The notes under the pieces were generated by a model. It did no database searches. It had not been told where the DNA came from and saw only the letters and a list, made by a program, of their open reading frames with translations. 64,000 bases of DNA. Source: an uncultured Clostridium sp. (GTDB lineage Bacteria > Bacillota > Clostridia > TANB77 > CAG-508). The stretch covers positions 1 to 64,000 of the forward strand of contig CAOKLQ010000007.1 of assembly GCA_948469315.1 (NCBI GenBank), in the 5' to 3' direction. Below are positions 15,507-24,574 of this stretch, in pieces (the stretch's first letter is position 1; each line of letters opens with the position of its first letter). A program made the translations under genes and the position numbers.

Positions 15507-17589
15507 ATGTCAAACGAAATATTATTATACATAGTAATAGCGGCAGTAGCATTACTTGCAATAATAGTAATAGCATATATAATACTAAATAAAAAAATGC
15601 AAAGCTCAGAGATGAAACAAATAAAAGCCCTAAGACAAGGAACGCAAAAAAGCTCTTTCTCATCAGAAATATTATTTCAAAAATTATATCTGCAATATAG
15701 AAAAATACCAGTAATAAAGAGATATTTACTAAAAATAAGAAGAAGATTAGAAATAACAAACATAGACGATGAATATTTAACAAGAAAACAAGCATCACAA
15801 ATAATGACAAAAACATTATGTGCAGTAATTCCAATAACAATAGCAATAATAATATTTACAAAAAGCAATCCATTATTAATGGGAATAATATTAATATTTG
15901 AGCTATTTTTACTAGATACAATAATAGATGGAATGGTAGATAAAATAGATAATAACTTGTTAAAACAACAAATAGATTTTTTTAGTGAAATAAGACATAA
16001 CTACCATGAATGTAATATGGTAGAAGAAGCAATATATCAAACAGCACAAGAAAACGAAACAGAAATATCAAGACAAGCAGAAAAAATATATGAAATATTA
16101 ATATCAGATGACCCAGAAATGGAACTTGAAAAATATTATGATATAGCACCAAACAGTTACTTGAAGGAATTTGCTGGAATATCATATTTAACAAAAGAAT
16201 TTGGAGATAGAAAAACAGATACATCATCTTCTTTATATTTAAAAAATTTAACTAATATTACTCAAGAGATGCAATTAGAAATATTAAAAAGAGACAAATT
16301 AGATTATGTATTTCAAAGTTTATCAGTAATATCAGTTGTACCAATGCTATTTTTAGAAACAATTAAAAATTGGTCAGTTAATCAATTCTCATTTACAAAA
16401 AGCTTTTATTTTGGAAAACAAGGATTGATAGTACAAATATTAATATTACTTATAACTGCAATATGTTATATGTTAACAAGAAAATTAAAAGATAATGGAT
16501 CAGTAAGTACAGCAACAAAAAATTACGAAAATCCCTGGCAACAAAAACTATATAAGAATAAAATAGTAAAACAAATAGTAAACATGTTTATGCCAAAACC
16601 AAGAACAAAAGATTACAGAAAAATAAAAGAACTTTTAAAAGATGCAGCTTCAAAGCTAAAAATGGAATGGTTATATATAAATAGACTCAGCATATGTATA
16701 GTAACATTTTTAATATCTTTTATAATGTTTTATCAGTTACATAAAGTATCAATAGACTATGTGTATACACAGCCAACAACTGAGTATGATATTTTGCGGA
16801 GAAATGTCTGATATAGATACCAAAAAAGCAATGGAAGTAACAAAGCAAGATAATATATTTTTAGACCAATTTAAAGGAAAATTAAAAACAACTCAAAGTG
16901 ACATAGAATATGCAATGAAATATTCTCCATATTATAAAGAAGTTTCTAAAGAAGATATACAAATAGATGCTGGGAGAGTATACAAAAAATTACAAATAGT
17001 AAATAGTGAATATATGAAATGGTTTGAAGTACTACTAGCAATAGTATTTGCATTATTAGGATATATGTCTCCAATAGCATTATTACATTTTCAAAAAAGA
17101 ATGAGACTAATGGAAATGGAAGACGAAGTAATGCAATTTCATACAATAATACTAATGCTTATGAAAATAGAAAGAGTAAATGTAGAAATGATACTAGAAT
17201 GGCTAGAGAGATATTCAAACATATTCAAAGAGCCATTATCAAGATGTATAAATAACTATGAAGCAGGAGCATGGGAAGCATTAGAAGAAGCAAAAGAAGA
17301 TATATCATATCAAGAAATGGTACGTATAATAGAAAGCTTGCAAGCAGCAGTAGAAAAAATACCAATAAAAGAAGCATTTGACGAACTAGACACAGAAAGA
17401 GCATATTATCAAGAAAAAAGAAAAGAATCAAATAATAGATTAATATCACAAAAAGGACTAATAGGAAAAGTAATAGGATTTGCACCAATGGTATGCTTAT
17501 TTGTAGGATACTTAATAATACCACTAGTATTCATAGGACTAACAAGTATGTCAAGCTCATTTAGTACAATGTCTAAAATGTCAATGTAA
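15507..17589 (+). CDS. TadB-TadC membrane proteins, joined by +1 frame change at CGG
   Basis: Read straight, a 434-residue TadB-like protein (helices near residues 5-28, 105-140 and 300-330, then at 395-415) ends at 16811. A TadC-like part continues in the +1 frame to 17589 with further helices (EVLLAIVFALLGYMSPIALL and the last VCLFVGYLIIPLVF). At 16797-16799 the reading frame meets TTG-CGG-A; skipping the C gives DILGEMSDIDTK and one open frame of 693 residues. No ribosome site is seen for a separate start of the second part. TadB and TadC form the inner-membrane platform of Tad pili and here seem to be one polypeptide. Confidence 0.75.
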
Positions 17590-17704
17590 GCAAAAACAAA
17601 CTAAAATCAGCAATCTATGAATTTTCGAATCATTAATCAAACCTCGACGTACCAACGTATGCCTTCGCCTTGATTAATTCACAAAAATCCATATCTTACT
17701 AATT

Positions 17705-17742
17705 TAATTTTGTTTTGAAAAAATGAATATAAAACAAAATTA
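17705..17742 (+). other. Perfect 12-bp hairpin in tadBC-pilin gap
   Basis: TAATTTTGTTTT and AAAACAAAATTA (17705-17716 and 17731-17742) form a perfect stem. Just before it, ATTAATCAA...TTGATTAAT (about 17632-17677) encloses a GC-richer hairpin. The 277-base gap 17590-17866 contains these two structures and two dispersed GC-rich repeats. Confidence 0.5.
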
Positions 17743-17747
17743 AACAC

Positions 17748-17780
17748 CGTAGGGGCCGTCGCCCACGGCGATCCGCAAAA
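17748..17780 (+). repeat. Dispersed GC-rich repeat
   Basis: Starts CGTAGGGGCCGTCGCCCACG and ends GGCGATCCGCAAAA. It matches the family pattern TGTAGGGG, about ten GC-rich bases, GGCGACCCGCAAAA. Self-complementary GCCGTCGCCCACGGC can form a hairpin. Confidence 0.7.
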
Positions 17781-17807
17781 ACATATAAAAAAACAAATGT
17801 CAAACAT

Positions 17808-17838
17808 CGTAGGAGTCGGACGCGACTTTCCGCCCGTA
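17808..17838 (+). repeat. Dispersed GC-rich repeat
   Basis: CGTAGGAGTCGGACGCGACT followed by TTCCGCCCGTAAAA. Second copy within 70 bases, 30 bases before the ribosome site of the first pilin-like gene. Confidence 0.65.
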
Positions 17839-17866
17839 AAAATAAAACAAAGGGGGAAAAACAAAA

Positions 17867-18496
17867 ATGGAAAACGCATCAAAAGCTCTAACAATTGCAG
17901 GAACAATATTAATATCATTAATAGTAATATCAGCCCTAATATTTATGTTTAGAGAAATAAGAGGAATTAAAACACAGAATGCTTTAAATCAGAAAACACA
18001 ATCAATAATAGAATTTAACAAATCATATGAATCATATAATAAAAACTTATATGGCAGTGAATTATTATCACTTGCAAACAAAATGAGTGATTATAACAAA
18101 AGCCTTGTAAAAAAATATGGTGAAAATAAAGATGGCTATGAAGATATGCAATTAAATGTAAAATTTGAAAATGAAACAACAAATAAAGATTTTACTTATT
18201 TCATAGGAGTAATTAAACAAAATGATGAATTAATGAAAACATATAAATCATCAAGTAATTTAGAAACATTATATAAAGCAATGGTTATAGATAAAGATAA
18301 ACCAAGTGCTAAAGAACAAAAAGAACAGATATTACGAAAAATAGGAAAACAAGAGGACGAAATAATAAATAAAATAGCAAGTAATTATGAACAATATAGT
18401 AAATATAAAGAATTAAAAACAAAAAAATTCAAATGTGAAAACATAGAATATTCAAAAAATGGAAGAATACGATTAATGCAATTTACAGAACAATAA
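17867..18496 (+). CDS. Pilin-like one-helix protein 1
   Basis: A 209-residue protein starting MENASKALTIAGTILISLIV: a short MENAS head followed at once by one hydrophobic helix (residues 8-30) and a soluble, Lys/Asn-rich domain. This layout equals a mature type IV or Flp pilin without its leader. The same head occurs in three later proteins of the locus, so they are paralogous pilin-like subunits. No prepilin peptidase gene or normal cleavage site is seen. AAGGGGG gives the ribosome site. Confidence 0.6.
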   Translation: MENASKALTIAGTILISLIVISALIFMFREIRGIKTQNALNQKTQSIIEFNKSYESYNKNLYGSELLSLANKMSDYNKSLVKKYGENKDGYEDMQLNVKFENETTNKDFTYFIGVIKQNDELMKTYKSSSNLETLYKAMVIDKDKPSAKEQKEQILRKIGKQEDEIINKIASNYEQYSKYKELKTKKFKCENIEYSKNGRIRLMQFTEQ

Positions 18497-18506
18497 AACA
18501 ACCTTT

Positions 18507-18533
18507 TAGGGGTCGGCGTCCTTAGGCCACCCA
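18507..18533 (+). repeat. Dispersed GC-rich repeat
   Basis: TAGGGGTCGGCGTCCTTAGG then CCACCCA. Typical member of the family, between two pilin-like genes. Confidence 0.7.
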
Positions 18534-18603
18534 AACAAATTAAAACATACAACAAAACAAACGTCAAACAAAAAATCAAAAAGAAAGGAGCAAATACAAT
18601 ACA

Positions 18604-19110
18604 ATGGAAAACGCATCAAATGCTTTACTAATGGCAGCAGGAATATTAATATCAATAATGTTAATTTCATTAGGAACATATCTATTTGCAACTTTCGGAG
18701 GATACAGCAAAAATATAAACGATACCTTAAACCAAACACAAATAGAAGAATTCAACGCACAATTTACCAAATACGAAACTACCACAGGTGACGAAACAAC
18801 TTACTGCACAGTATACGATATAGTAAGTGTAATAAACTTAGCAAAAAATGCAAATGAGAAATATGAGGAATATAAGAATTTAAATAAAAGAAGACCTAGT
18901 AATGCAGAAAGGGAAAATAATACATATATATATGTAAATGTAAATGGTAATACCATAAATGAACTCTCTTTAGAAAAAGATTTAAATCAATTTATACAAA
19001 ATAATATTGAAACAGACAGAGAAAATACAAAATTAACAAAATATAATTGCAAAGTAGAAATAAGTGGAAAGACAAAATTAGTAAAAAGTATAAAATTTAC
19101 TAAAAAATAA
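18604..19110 (+). CDS. Pilin-like one-helix protein 2
   Basis: A 168-residue protein with the same head MENASNALLMAAGILISIML, one helix (residues 8-29) and a soluble domain rich in Asn, Thr and Glu. Ribosome site AAAGGAG lies 13 bases upstream. Separated from its neighbours by GC-rich repeats, but on the same strand and probably in the same transcript. Specific function unknown beyond the likely pilin or pseudopilin role. Confidence 0.6.
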   Translation: MENASNALLMAAGILISIMLISLGTYLFATFGGYSKNINDTLNQTQIEEFNAQFTKYETTTGDETTYCTVYDIVSVINLAKNANEKYEEYKNLNKRRPSNAERENNTYIYVNVNGNTINELSLEKDLNQFIQNNIETDRENTKLTKYNCKVEISGKTKLVKSIKFTKK

Positions 19111-19128
19111 TATAAAAAATCAAACAAT

Positions 19129-19153
19129 GTAGGGGTTGACATCCCCGACGACC
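19129..19153 (+). repeat. Dispersed GC-rich repeat
   Basis: GTAGGGGTTGACATCCCCGA followed by CGACC. GGGGTTGACATCCCC is self-complementary at its ends. It lies 19 bases after the stop of the second pilin-like gene. Confidence 0.65.
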
Positions 19154-19266
19154 AAAACCAACCCAGACATGTAAATAACCAAACGTCAAACAAAAAAATA
19201 AAATTTAACCAAAATCTATTTACAAAAAAACAAACCAATAATATAATACAAATAGGTGTAAAAGCA

Positions 19267-19695
19267 ATGAGAAAATATATAATAATACTAATAATATTAA
19301 CAGCAATAGTAATAATATCTACATTATACGCATACCAAACATATAAAAAGGATATAAGCGAGTTAAAAGAATATAATAGCAGTTTTGAACAATATAAAGA
19401 TAAGCAAATAGAAGGAACTAATATTGCAACAATACTAAACAAAGCAATAAACAATAATGAACAAAACAATATCCAAAAAGACAATCAGCAAAACTATATA
19501 GAAAATGACGAAAACTCCATAAAAATAGATATATACATAAAAGATAATGATACAACATACTCAATGGAAACAATCTATAACATGGGAGTAGAAAAATTTA
19601 TAAACAGTTTCAGCCTAGAAACATTTAAAATAGCAAAAATAGAGTACCATACACAAACAAAAATGATAAAATACTTGCTTATAGAACAACAATAA
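19267..19695 (+). CDS. Small membrane-anchored protein of pilin cluster
   Basis: A 142-residue protein: MRKYIIILIILTAIVIISTLYA (one N-terminal helix, residues 4-24), then a charged coiled-coil-like segment and a small C-terminal domain (YSMETIYNMGVEKFINSFS). It differs from the MENAS paralogs in its head and is probably a minor pseudopilin or accessory protein. AGGTGTAAAAGCA is a modest ribosome site. I do not recognise a family. Confidence 0.55.
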   Translation: MRKYIIILIILTAIVIISTLYAYQTYKKDISELKEYNSSFEQYKDKQIEGTNIATILNKAINNNEQNNIQKDNQQNYIENDENSIKIDIYIKDNDTTYSMETIYNMGVEKFINSFSLETFKIAKIEYHTQTKMIKYLLIEQQ

Positions 19696-19743
19696 AAAAT
19701 GTTAGGTAAAATATAAAAATAAAAAAATAAGGAGGAAAAAATC

Positions 19744-20160
19744 ATGGAAAACGCATCAAAAGCATTATTAATAGCAGCGGCTATAATAATTGCAATAATA
19801 TTAATATCATTAGGAGTATTTGTAGTAAGACAAGGACAAAGCGCAATAGGAAGTATAAATTTATCAGAACATGAAGTTACAGAATTTAATTCAAAATGGG
19901 AATCATATCAAGGAACACAATTAGGAAGCTCAGTAAAAAGTTTAGTTTCTCAAGTAAATAATTATAATAGAACAGCTAATGATGGAAGATATATAACAAT
20001 TGACACAAATGAATATACTTCTAATTCAGCAACATCTGAATTCCCTAATAGTGCACCAGTAAATAATATAACTATTAATTCAGGTACAACATATAAAGTT
20101 ACTTTCCAATATACAAAGGGTGGTTTAATTAGTCATATAGGAATAAGTGAGACTAGATAA
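19744..20160 (+). CDS. Pilin-like one-helix protein 3
   Basis: A 138-residue protein, the most pilin-like of the set: MENASKALLIAAAIIIAIILISLGVFVV (helix about residues 7-29), a short alpha segment, then a beta-rich Ser/Thr/Asn domain ending in GGLISHIGISET. GGAGG lies nine bases before the ATG, the best ribosome site in the group, so it may be the main subunit (inference). Confidence 0.6.
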   Translation: MENASKALLIAAAIIIAIILISLGVFVVRQGQSAIGSINLSEHEVTEFNSKWESYQGTQLGSSVKSLVSQVNNYNRTANDGRYITIDTNEYTSNSATSEFPNSAPVNNITINSGTTYKVTFQYTKGGLISHIGISETR

Positions 20161-20175
20161 TATTGGAGGCATATT

Positions 20176-20778
20176 ATGGAAAATGCAGCAGAAGCTATAA
20201 AATTAGCAGGATTTACATTACTGTTTGTAACAGCACTTGCAATAGCAATGACAACAGTAATGCAAGGAAAAAAGACATCTGAAACAATAATAAGTTATTC
20301 AGATAAAACCAAATACTATTCAACAGTTGAGCATACACAAGCTACAGATGATAAAGGCAATAGAATAGTGTCTATTTATGATATAATTCCAACATTATAT
20401 AGATATAAACAAGAAGAATATATAGTGTTATTTGAATATGAAAGTGGTCAACCTTTACAAATATATGAAGGAGATACAAAAATTGACTACAGCAAAAAAA
20501 TATCATATTTAAACTATAATTTAGAAGATAAATTACAAGAAAATTGGAGACAAAATGATAATACAGTAAAAGAACATTTAGATGAAATTGTAAAGTATTT
20601 ATTAGATAAGTATTCAAATAAAAAATTCATAGAAACAATAGAAACAACAGAAAATATATATTATAATAATGCAGATATAACAATAGATACATCATCTGAT
20701 CAAAGCCAAACAACAAATGATGAAAAAGAGGAAAATAAAGAAATTCGTGTAATAAAATACACATTAAAAACAAATTAA
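20176..20778 (+). CDS. Pilin-like one-helix protein 4
   Basis: A 200-residue protein with head MENAAEAIKLAGFTLLFVTA, one helix and a soluble domain rich in Tyr, Asp and Glu. It starts 15 bases after the preceding gene behind TTGGAGG, so both are co-transcribed. The MENA(A/S) start is conserved, while the rest differs completely from the paralogs. Confidence 0.6.
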   Translation: MENAAEAIKLAGFTLLFVTALAIAMTTVMQGKKTSETIISYSDKTKYYSTVEHTQATDDKGNRIVSIYDIIPTLYRYKQEEYIVLFEYESGQPLQIYEGDTKIDYSKKISYLNYNLEDKLQENWRQNDNTVKEHLDEIVKYLLDKYSNKKFIETIETTENIYYNNADITIDTSSDQSQTTNDEKEENKEIRVIKYTLKTN

Positions 20779-20947
20779 TAAAAAATAATTTATTTTCAAA
20801 TTCCGTTCTCTAAGGCGTTTAATATAGCAAATAATCAAAATATAGATACACATTATAAATATATAAAATTAAATGGCTAAATGTCGAACTCATTTTCAAA
20901 TAAAATTATTTTTTATTAATAAGAAACTAAGATAAAGTTTAAAAACT

Positions 20948-21036
20948 GACATCAATATAACATAGGAGGAATGGTACATACCTTAAATAGAAGAGGAGCG
21001 ACCTTTGCTTAAAAGGTATGTCCCTTGTCCTTATAA
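20948..21036 (+). repeat. Leader repeat with GTACATACCTT hairpin, copy 2
   Basis: Shares TGACATCAATA.AACATA and GG.GG with 15404-15483, then GTACATACCTTAA pairing with TTAAAAGGTATGTCCC and a following TTGTCC. It lies just before the ribosome site at 21040. The rest of the 276-base gap 20779-21054 is AT-rich with no clear signal. Confidence 0.6.
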
Positions 21037-21054
21037 AAAGAGGAGGAAAAACAA

Positions 21055-21600
21055 ATGGGAGATTCACTAATAACGGTAGTTGCAATAGCATTAGCTGCAG
21101 TGCTTATGTTCGTATTTCCTTTGCTTACAGTATCACAAAATAGTGATAGTACATCTGCGTTATCTGTGCAAAATGCAACAACAGAATTTGTAGAAAATAT
21201 ACGATCAAAGGGTCAAATAACTAGGGACGCATATGATAGATACATACAAACAATAAACTCAACAGGAAACACTTTTGATGTACAAATAGAAGTGCAAATA
21301 TTAGATGAAAACCCTGGAAAGAAAACAACACAAACAAGTCAAACAAAAATTGGAGAGAATATATATTATACAAAATATACAACACAAGTATTAGAAGAAA
21401 TAGGAGTAGGAACAAATGATCCTAAATCAAAAACTAAAATGATACTAAAAGAAGGAGACATAGTAACAGTTATGGCATCAAACACAAATACAACAATAGC
21501 ACAAACATTAAGGAATTTCCTATATAGAATAGCAGGAAGCAACACATCATCAATAGCAGCATCACATTCTGGAATAGTAACATCAAACGGAAGTAATTAA
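21055..21600 (+). CDS. Membrane-anchored pilus-locus protein, TadE-like size
   Basis: A 181-residue protein with an N-terminal helix (SLITVVAIALAAVLMFVFPLL, residues 4-25), then a soluble domain with FVENIRSKGQITRDAYDRYI and a Thr/Ser-rich tail. A short head followed by a helix fits a pseudopilin of the Tad system. GAGGAGG ribosome site, followed by its own GC-rich terminator. Family not recognised with certainty. Confidence 0.55.
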   Translation: MGDSLITVVAIALAAVLMFVFPLLTVSQNSDSTSALSVQNATTEFVENIRSKGQITRDAYDRYIQTINSTGNTFDVQIEVQILDENPGKKTTQTSQTKIGENIYYTKYTTQVLEEIGVGTNDPKSKTKMILKEGDIVTVMASNTNTTIAQTLRNFLYRIAGSNTSSIAASHSGIVTSNGSN

Positions 21601-21603
21601 TAA

Positions 21604-21622
21604 AACCCCTGCGGGGGTTTTT
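21604..21622 (+). terminator. Intrinsic terminator
   Basis: AACCCC-TGCG-GGGGTT followed by T. It lies immediately after the stop codon at 21598-21600. Confidence 0.85.
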
Positions 21623-21678
21623 ATTAATTACTGTATACAAAAATCCAAAACAAAAAATAATTAGAAAGGAAACCGCCC

Positions 21679-23167
21679 ATGAAATTGCAAACTCTAACAG
21701 TAATATTTATAATAATAATGTTACCAATAACAATGGTAGTATCGCAGTATATAGAAACACAAATATCAACAATAAATGAGCAAACCCAATATGATACCAT
21801 ATTAAATAATGCAACATATGATGCAATAAAAGCCTTAGAGTTAAACCAAGTCAATAGTAGTTCAAGCAATGTAGTAACAGAAAAAAGAAGAGATATAGAA
21901 GCATCAATAAATTCATTTTACAATTCAATGGCATCAAGCATGGGCGTTGCAGGATACACAAAAGAAGATTTAGAATCATATATACCATGTTTAGTATATA
22001 CACTATATGATGGTTATTATATATATACGAAAAATAATGATGGAAAATATATATTAAAACCATATGTATATTATACAGAGCAAGTAGGAGAGTATTCAGT
22101 AGCATATACATTAGATAGTTATATAATAGTAACAGGAAAAAATGGACAAACAAAATCAGGTTATCTATGTGCAGGAATAAATGAGATTTATGAAGAAGAA
22201 AGTTTAAAAGAATATGTTGAATATTATAATAAAGATGGTAATATTGAGGTTAAAGAATTGCAATATGTGTATAGAGATTTTACTGGTCAAAATATAAAAT
22301 ATTATAATAAAGATGGTGAGTGGTATAGTTTAGGGATAGATGGAAAATTAGCACAAGTAAATAATCAAACTTATATAAATGAACTTAATAACAATATGAA
22401 TAATAATAATGTAATTGATAAAAGTGCTAAAAGTTATGTTGATAAATATAAAAACGAAGAGAATAGTTTTACTAAATGGGTAAATGAAAATATTGCAAAA
22501 AATGATAATAATTCTCCATTATATATAAATGAAAGTAACGACCCAGATGCTTACAATTCGCTTTTCAATGTACACAGAAGAGAAATAATACAAAAGTCTA
22601 TAAAGTCAAATATAGAATCAACATTGTTCCATTATAATGGAGGAACTAATACAAAAACATTTGAATTTAAAATGCCAGAATTAGATGAAAGAGAATGGGA
22701 TAAAATAATAAACAATGTAAATTTAATATCATTTATGCAAGGAATTCCTTTAAAAAACAAATATTACATGGGCTATAGTGTAGTAACAAATACTCGGAAA
22801 TAAAGAATTTGTAGATCCAGATGAAATATATTTACTAACAAATGAGAGTGGGAATAATCAATATCATAAAATAACATGGAAAGGATTTGAGGATAAAAAT
22901 CCTCTACAAACAGCATATAGAAATACAGACTTTAGGAGAAAAACATATATAGGAATAGATACAGATGGAACAAAAACACAAATGTACTATTATCCACAAA
23001 TTGCAACAGCAGATTATGAATCGGTAGTAGCATCAACAAACGTATATGAAGCAACAGCAGAGGCGTTAACAAATATAAATAATAACGCAAAAAAGGCATA
23101 TTACACAGCATTATATAGAGAAAGATATGTAAATTATAAGTCGTTAAATTTTGGAACTAATGAATAA
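21679..23167 (+). CDS. Large pseudopilin-like protein, +1 frame change at CGG
   Basis: An N-terminal helix (LTVIFIIIMLPITMVVSQYI, residues 5-24) with short head MKLQT, then a large Tyr/Asn-rich outer domain. Straight reading ends after 374 codons. At 22795-22797 the frame meets ACT-CGG-A; skipping the C gives VTNTGNKEFVDPDEIYLLTN and continues to 23167, for 495 residues. The second part has the same composition and no ribosome site of its own. Likely a TadE/TadG-like surface component. AAAGGAAACCGCCC gives the start context. Confidence 0.7.
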
Positions 23168-23306
23168 GAATAAATAAAATTAGTGGGAAATAAAAAATAT
23201 ATATTAGAAAATCCAATTAGATCGTTAAATAAAAATTAAATAAAAATTAGTTTAAAAAAATAAAAAATGGTTAAAAATAAAATTAATAATATATAGGAGA
23301 GAAAAT

Positions 23307-24545
23307 ATGAAAACTTTCAAAAAAATATTATTAATTTTATTTTTGTTTTTAATCTTAATATATACAAGCAATTTATCTGCAATACCATCTAATTTAATAT
23401 TATTTCAAGGAGAAACATTAAATATACCAACATTATTTGGAATAAACATATCACCTAATCAAACATATGAAGCATCGTCACCTGTAGGGGAGCGGCGCCG
23501 AGGGCGACTCTAATACACAACAAAAAATATCAAATACCACAGGAACCTACGACTTAAACATAAAGCTTGCAAATGTAAAAATAAAAGAAATGACAGTAAA
23601 TGTAGTACCAAAATCATCAGTAGTACTTTGTGGAGAAGCCATAGGTGCAAAACTATATACAAATGGAGTATTAGTAGTAGGAATGTCAGAAATAGAAGGA
23701 GTAAAACCATATGAAAATTCTGGAATAGAAGAAGGAGATATGATAACCCAAATAGATGAAGAAGTGATTACATGTACAGCAGATCTAATAGAAAAAGTAA
23801 ATGAAAGTGGACGGAAACAATATAAAAATAAAATATGTACGAGAAGGTGAAGAATATAGTACAAATTTAAATCCAGCAAAAACAAAGCAAAATGAATATA
23901 AGCTAGGCTTATGGGTAAGAGATGCAGCAGCAGGAGTTGGAACAATAACCTTTTATGAACCGGAAACAGGGAATTTTGCAGCATTAGGACATGGAATAAT
24001 GGATATAGATACAAGTAAATTAATAAATATTTCAAAAGGAGAACTAGTTACAAGTAAAATAATATCAATAGTAAAAGGGGAAAATGGAAAACCAGGAGAA
24101 ATAAAGGGAAGCATAGAAAATGGAACATCATGTGGTGAGATATATGAAAACACACCATTTGGAATATATGGAAAAATAAGAAATACAGCTGTACTTGGAA
24201 TTGATAAAACACAAACAGTAGGAGTAGCAAACAGGGATGAAATAAAAACAGGAGATGCCAAAATACTATGTACATTAGACAATGGAAAAAAGAAGCAGTA
24301 CGATATAAAAGTAGAAAAAATATATTATAATAACAATTCAAACAACAAAAGTATGTTAATAAAAGTAACAGACGAAGAACTAATAGAAAAAACAGGAGGA
24401 ATAATACAAGGAATGAGTGGAAGTCCAATAATTCAAAATGGAAAATTCATTCGGAGCAATAACGCATGTATTAGTAAATGATTCAACACAAGGTTATGCT
24501 GTATTTGGAGACCTAATGGTAAAACAAATGAAAGCAGTAGATTAA
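23307..24545 (+). CDS. spoIVB: SpoIVB signalling protease, three +1 frame changes at CGG
   Basis: SpoIVB is the serine peptidase (S55) made in the forespore that triggers sigma-K activation. Parts in order: N-terminal membrane anchor (residues 5-25), PDZ domain (GMSEIEGVKPYENSGIEEGDMITQ split over text, with VNESGG after it), then the protease with AALGHG (His near 227) and GMSGSP (Ser near 370), and GAITHVLVND at the end. The frame changes by +1 at CGG 23493-23495, 23812-23814 and 24452-24454. Each skipped C leaves a glycine codon (GGC, GGA, GGA). The repaired protein has 411 residues, normal for the family, with all catalytic residues. The first site lies inside an inserted GC-rich repeat. 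Confidence 0.9.
23483..23512 (+). repeat. Dispersed GC-rich repeat inside spoIVB
   Basis: GTAGGGGAGCGGCGCCGAGG followed by GCGACTCT. It matches the intergenic repeats but lies between the membrane anchor and the PDZ domain of SpoIVB, where family members vary. With the CGG skip it codes for VGEGAEGDS and keeps the gene open. Confidence 0.65.
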
Positions 24546-24574
24546 AAGATGAAGATTTTTAATCTTCATCTTTT
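24544..24574. terminator. Bidirectional terminator between spoIVB and murC
   Basis: AAAAGATGAAGATT/AATCTTCATCTTTT, a perfect 14-bp stem with T-runs on both sides. It overlaps the stop regions of both convergent genes. Confidence 0.85.
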
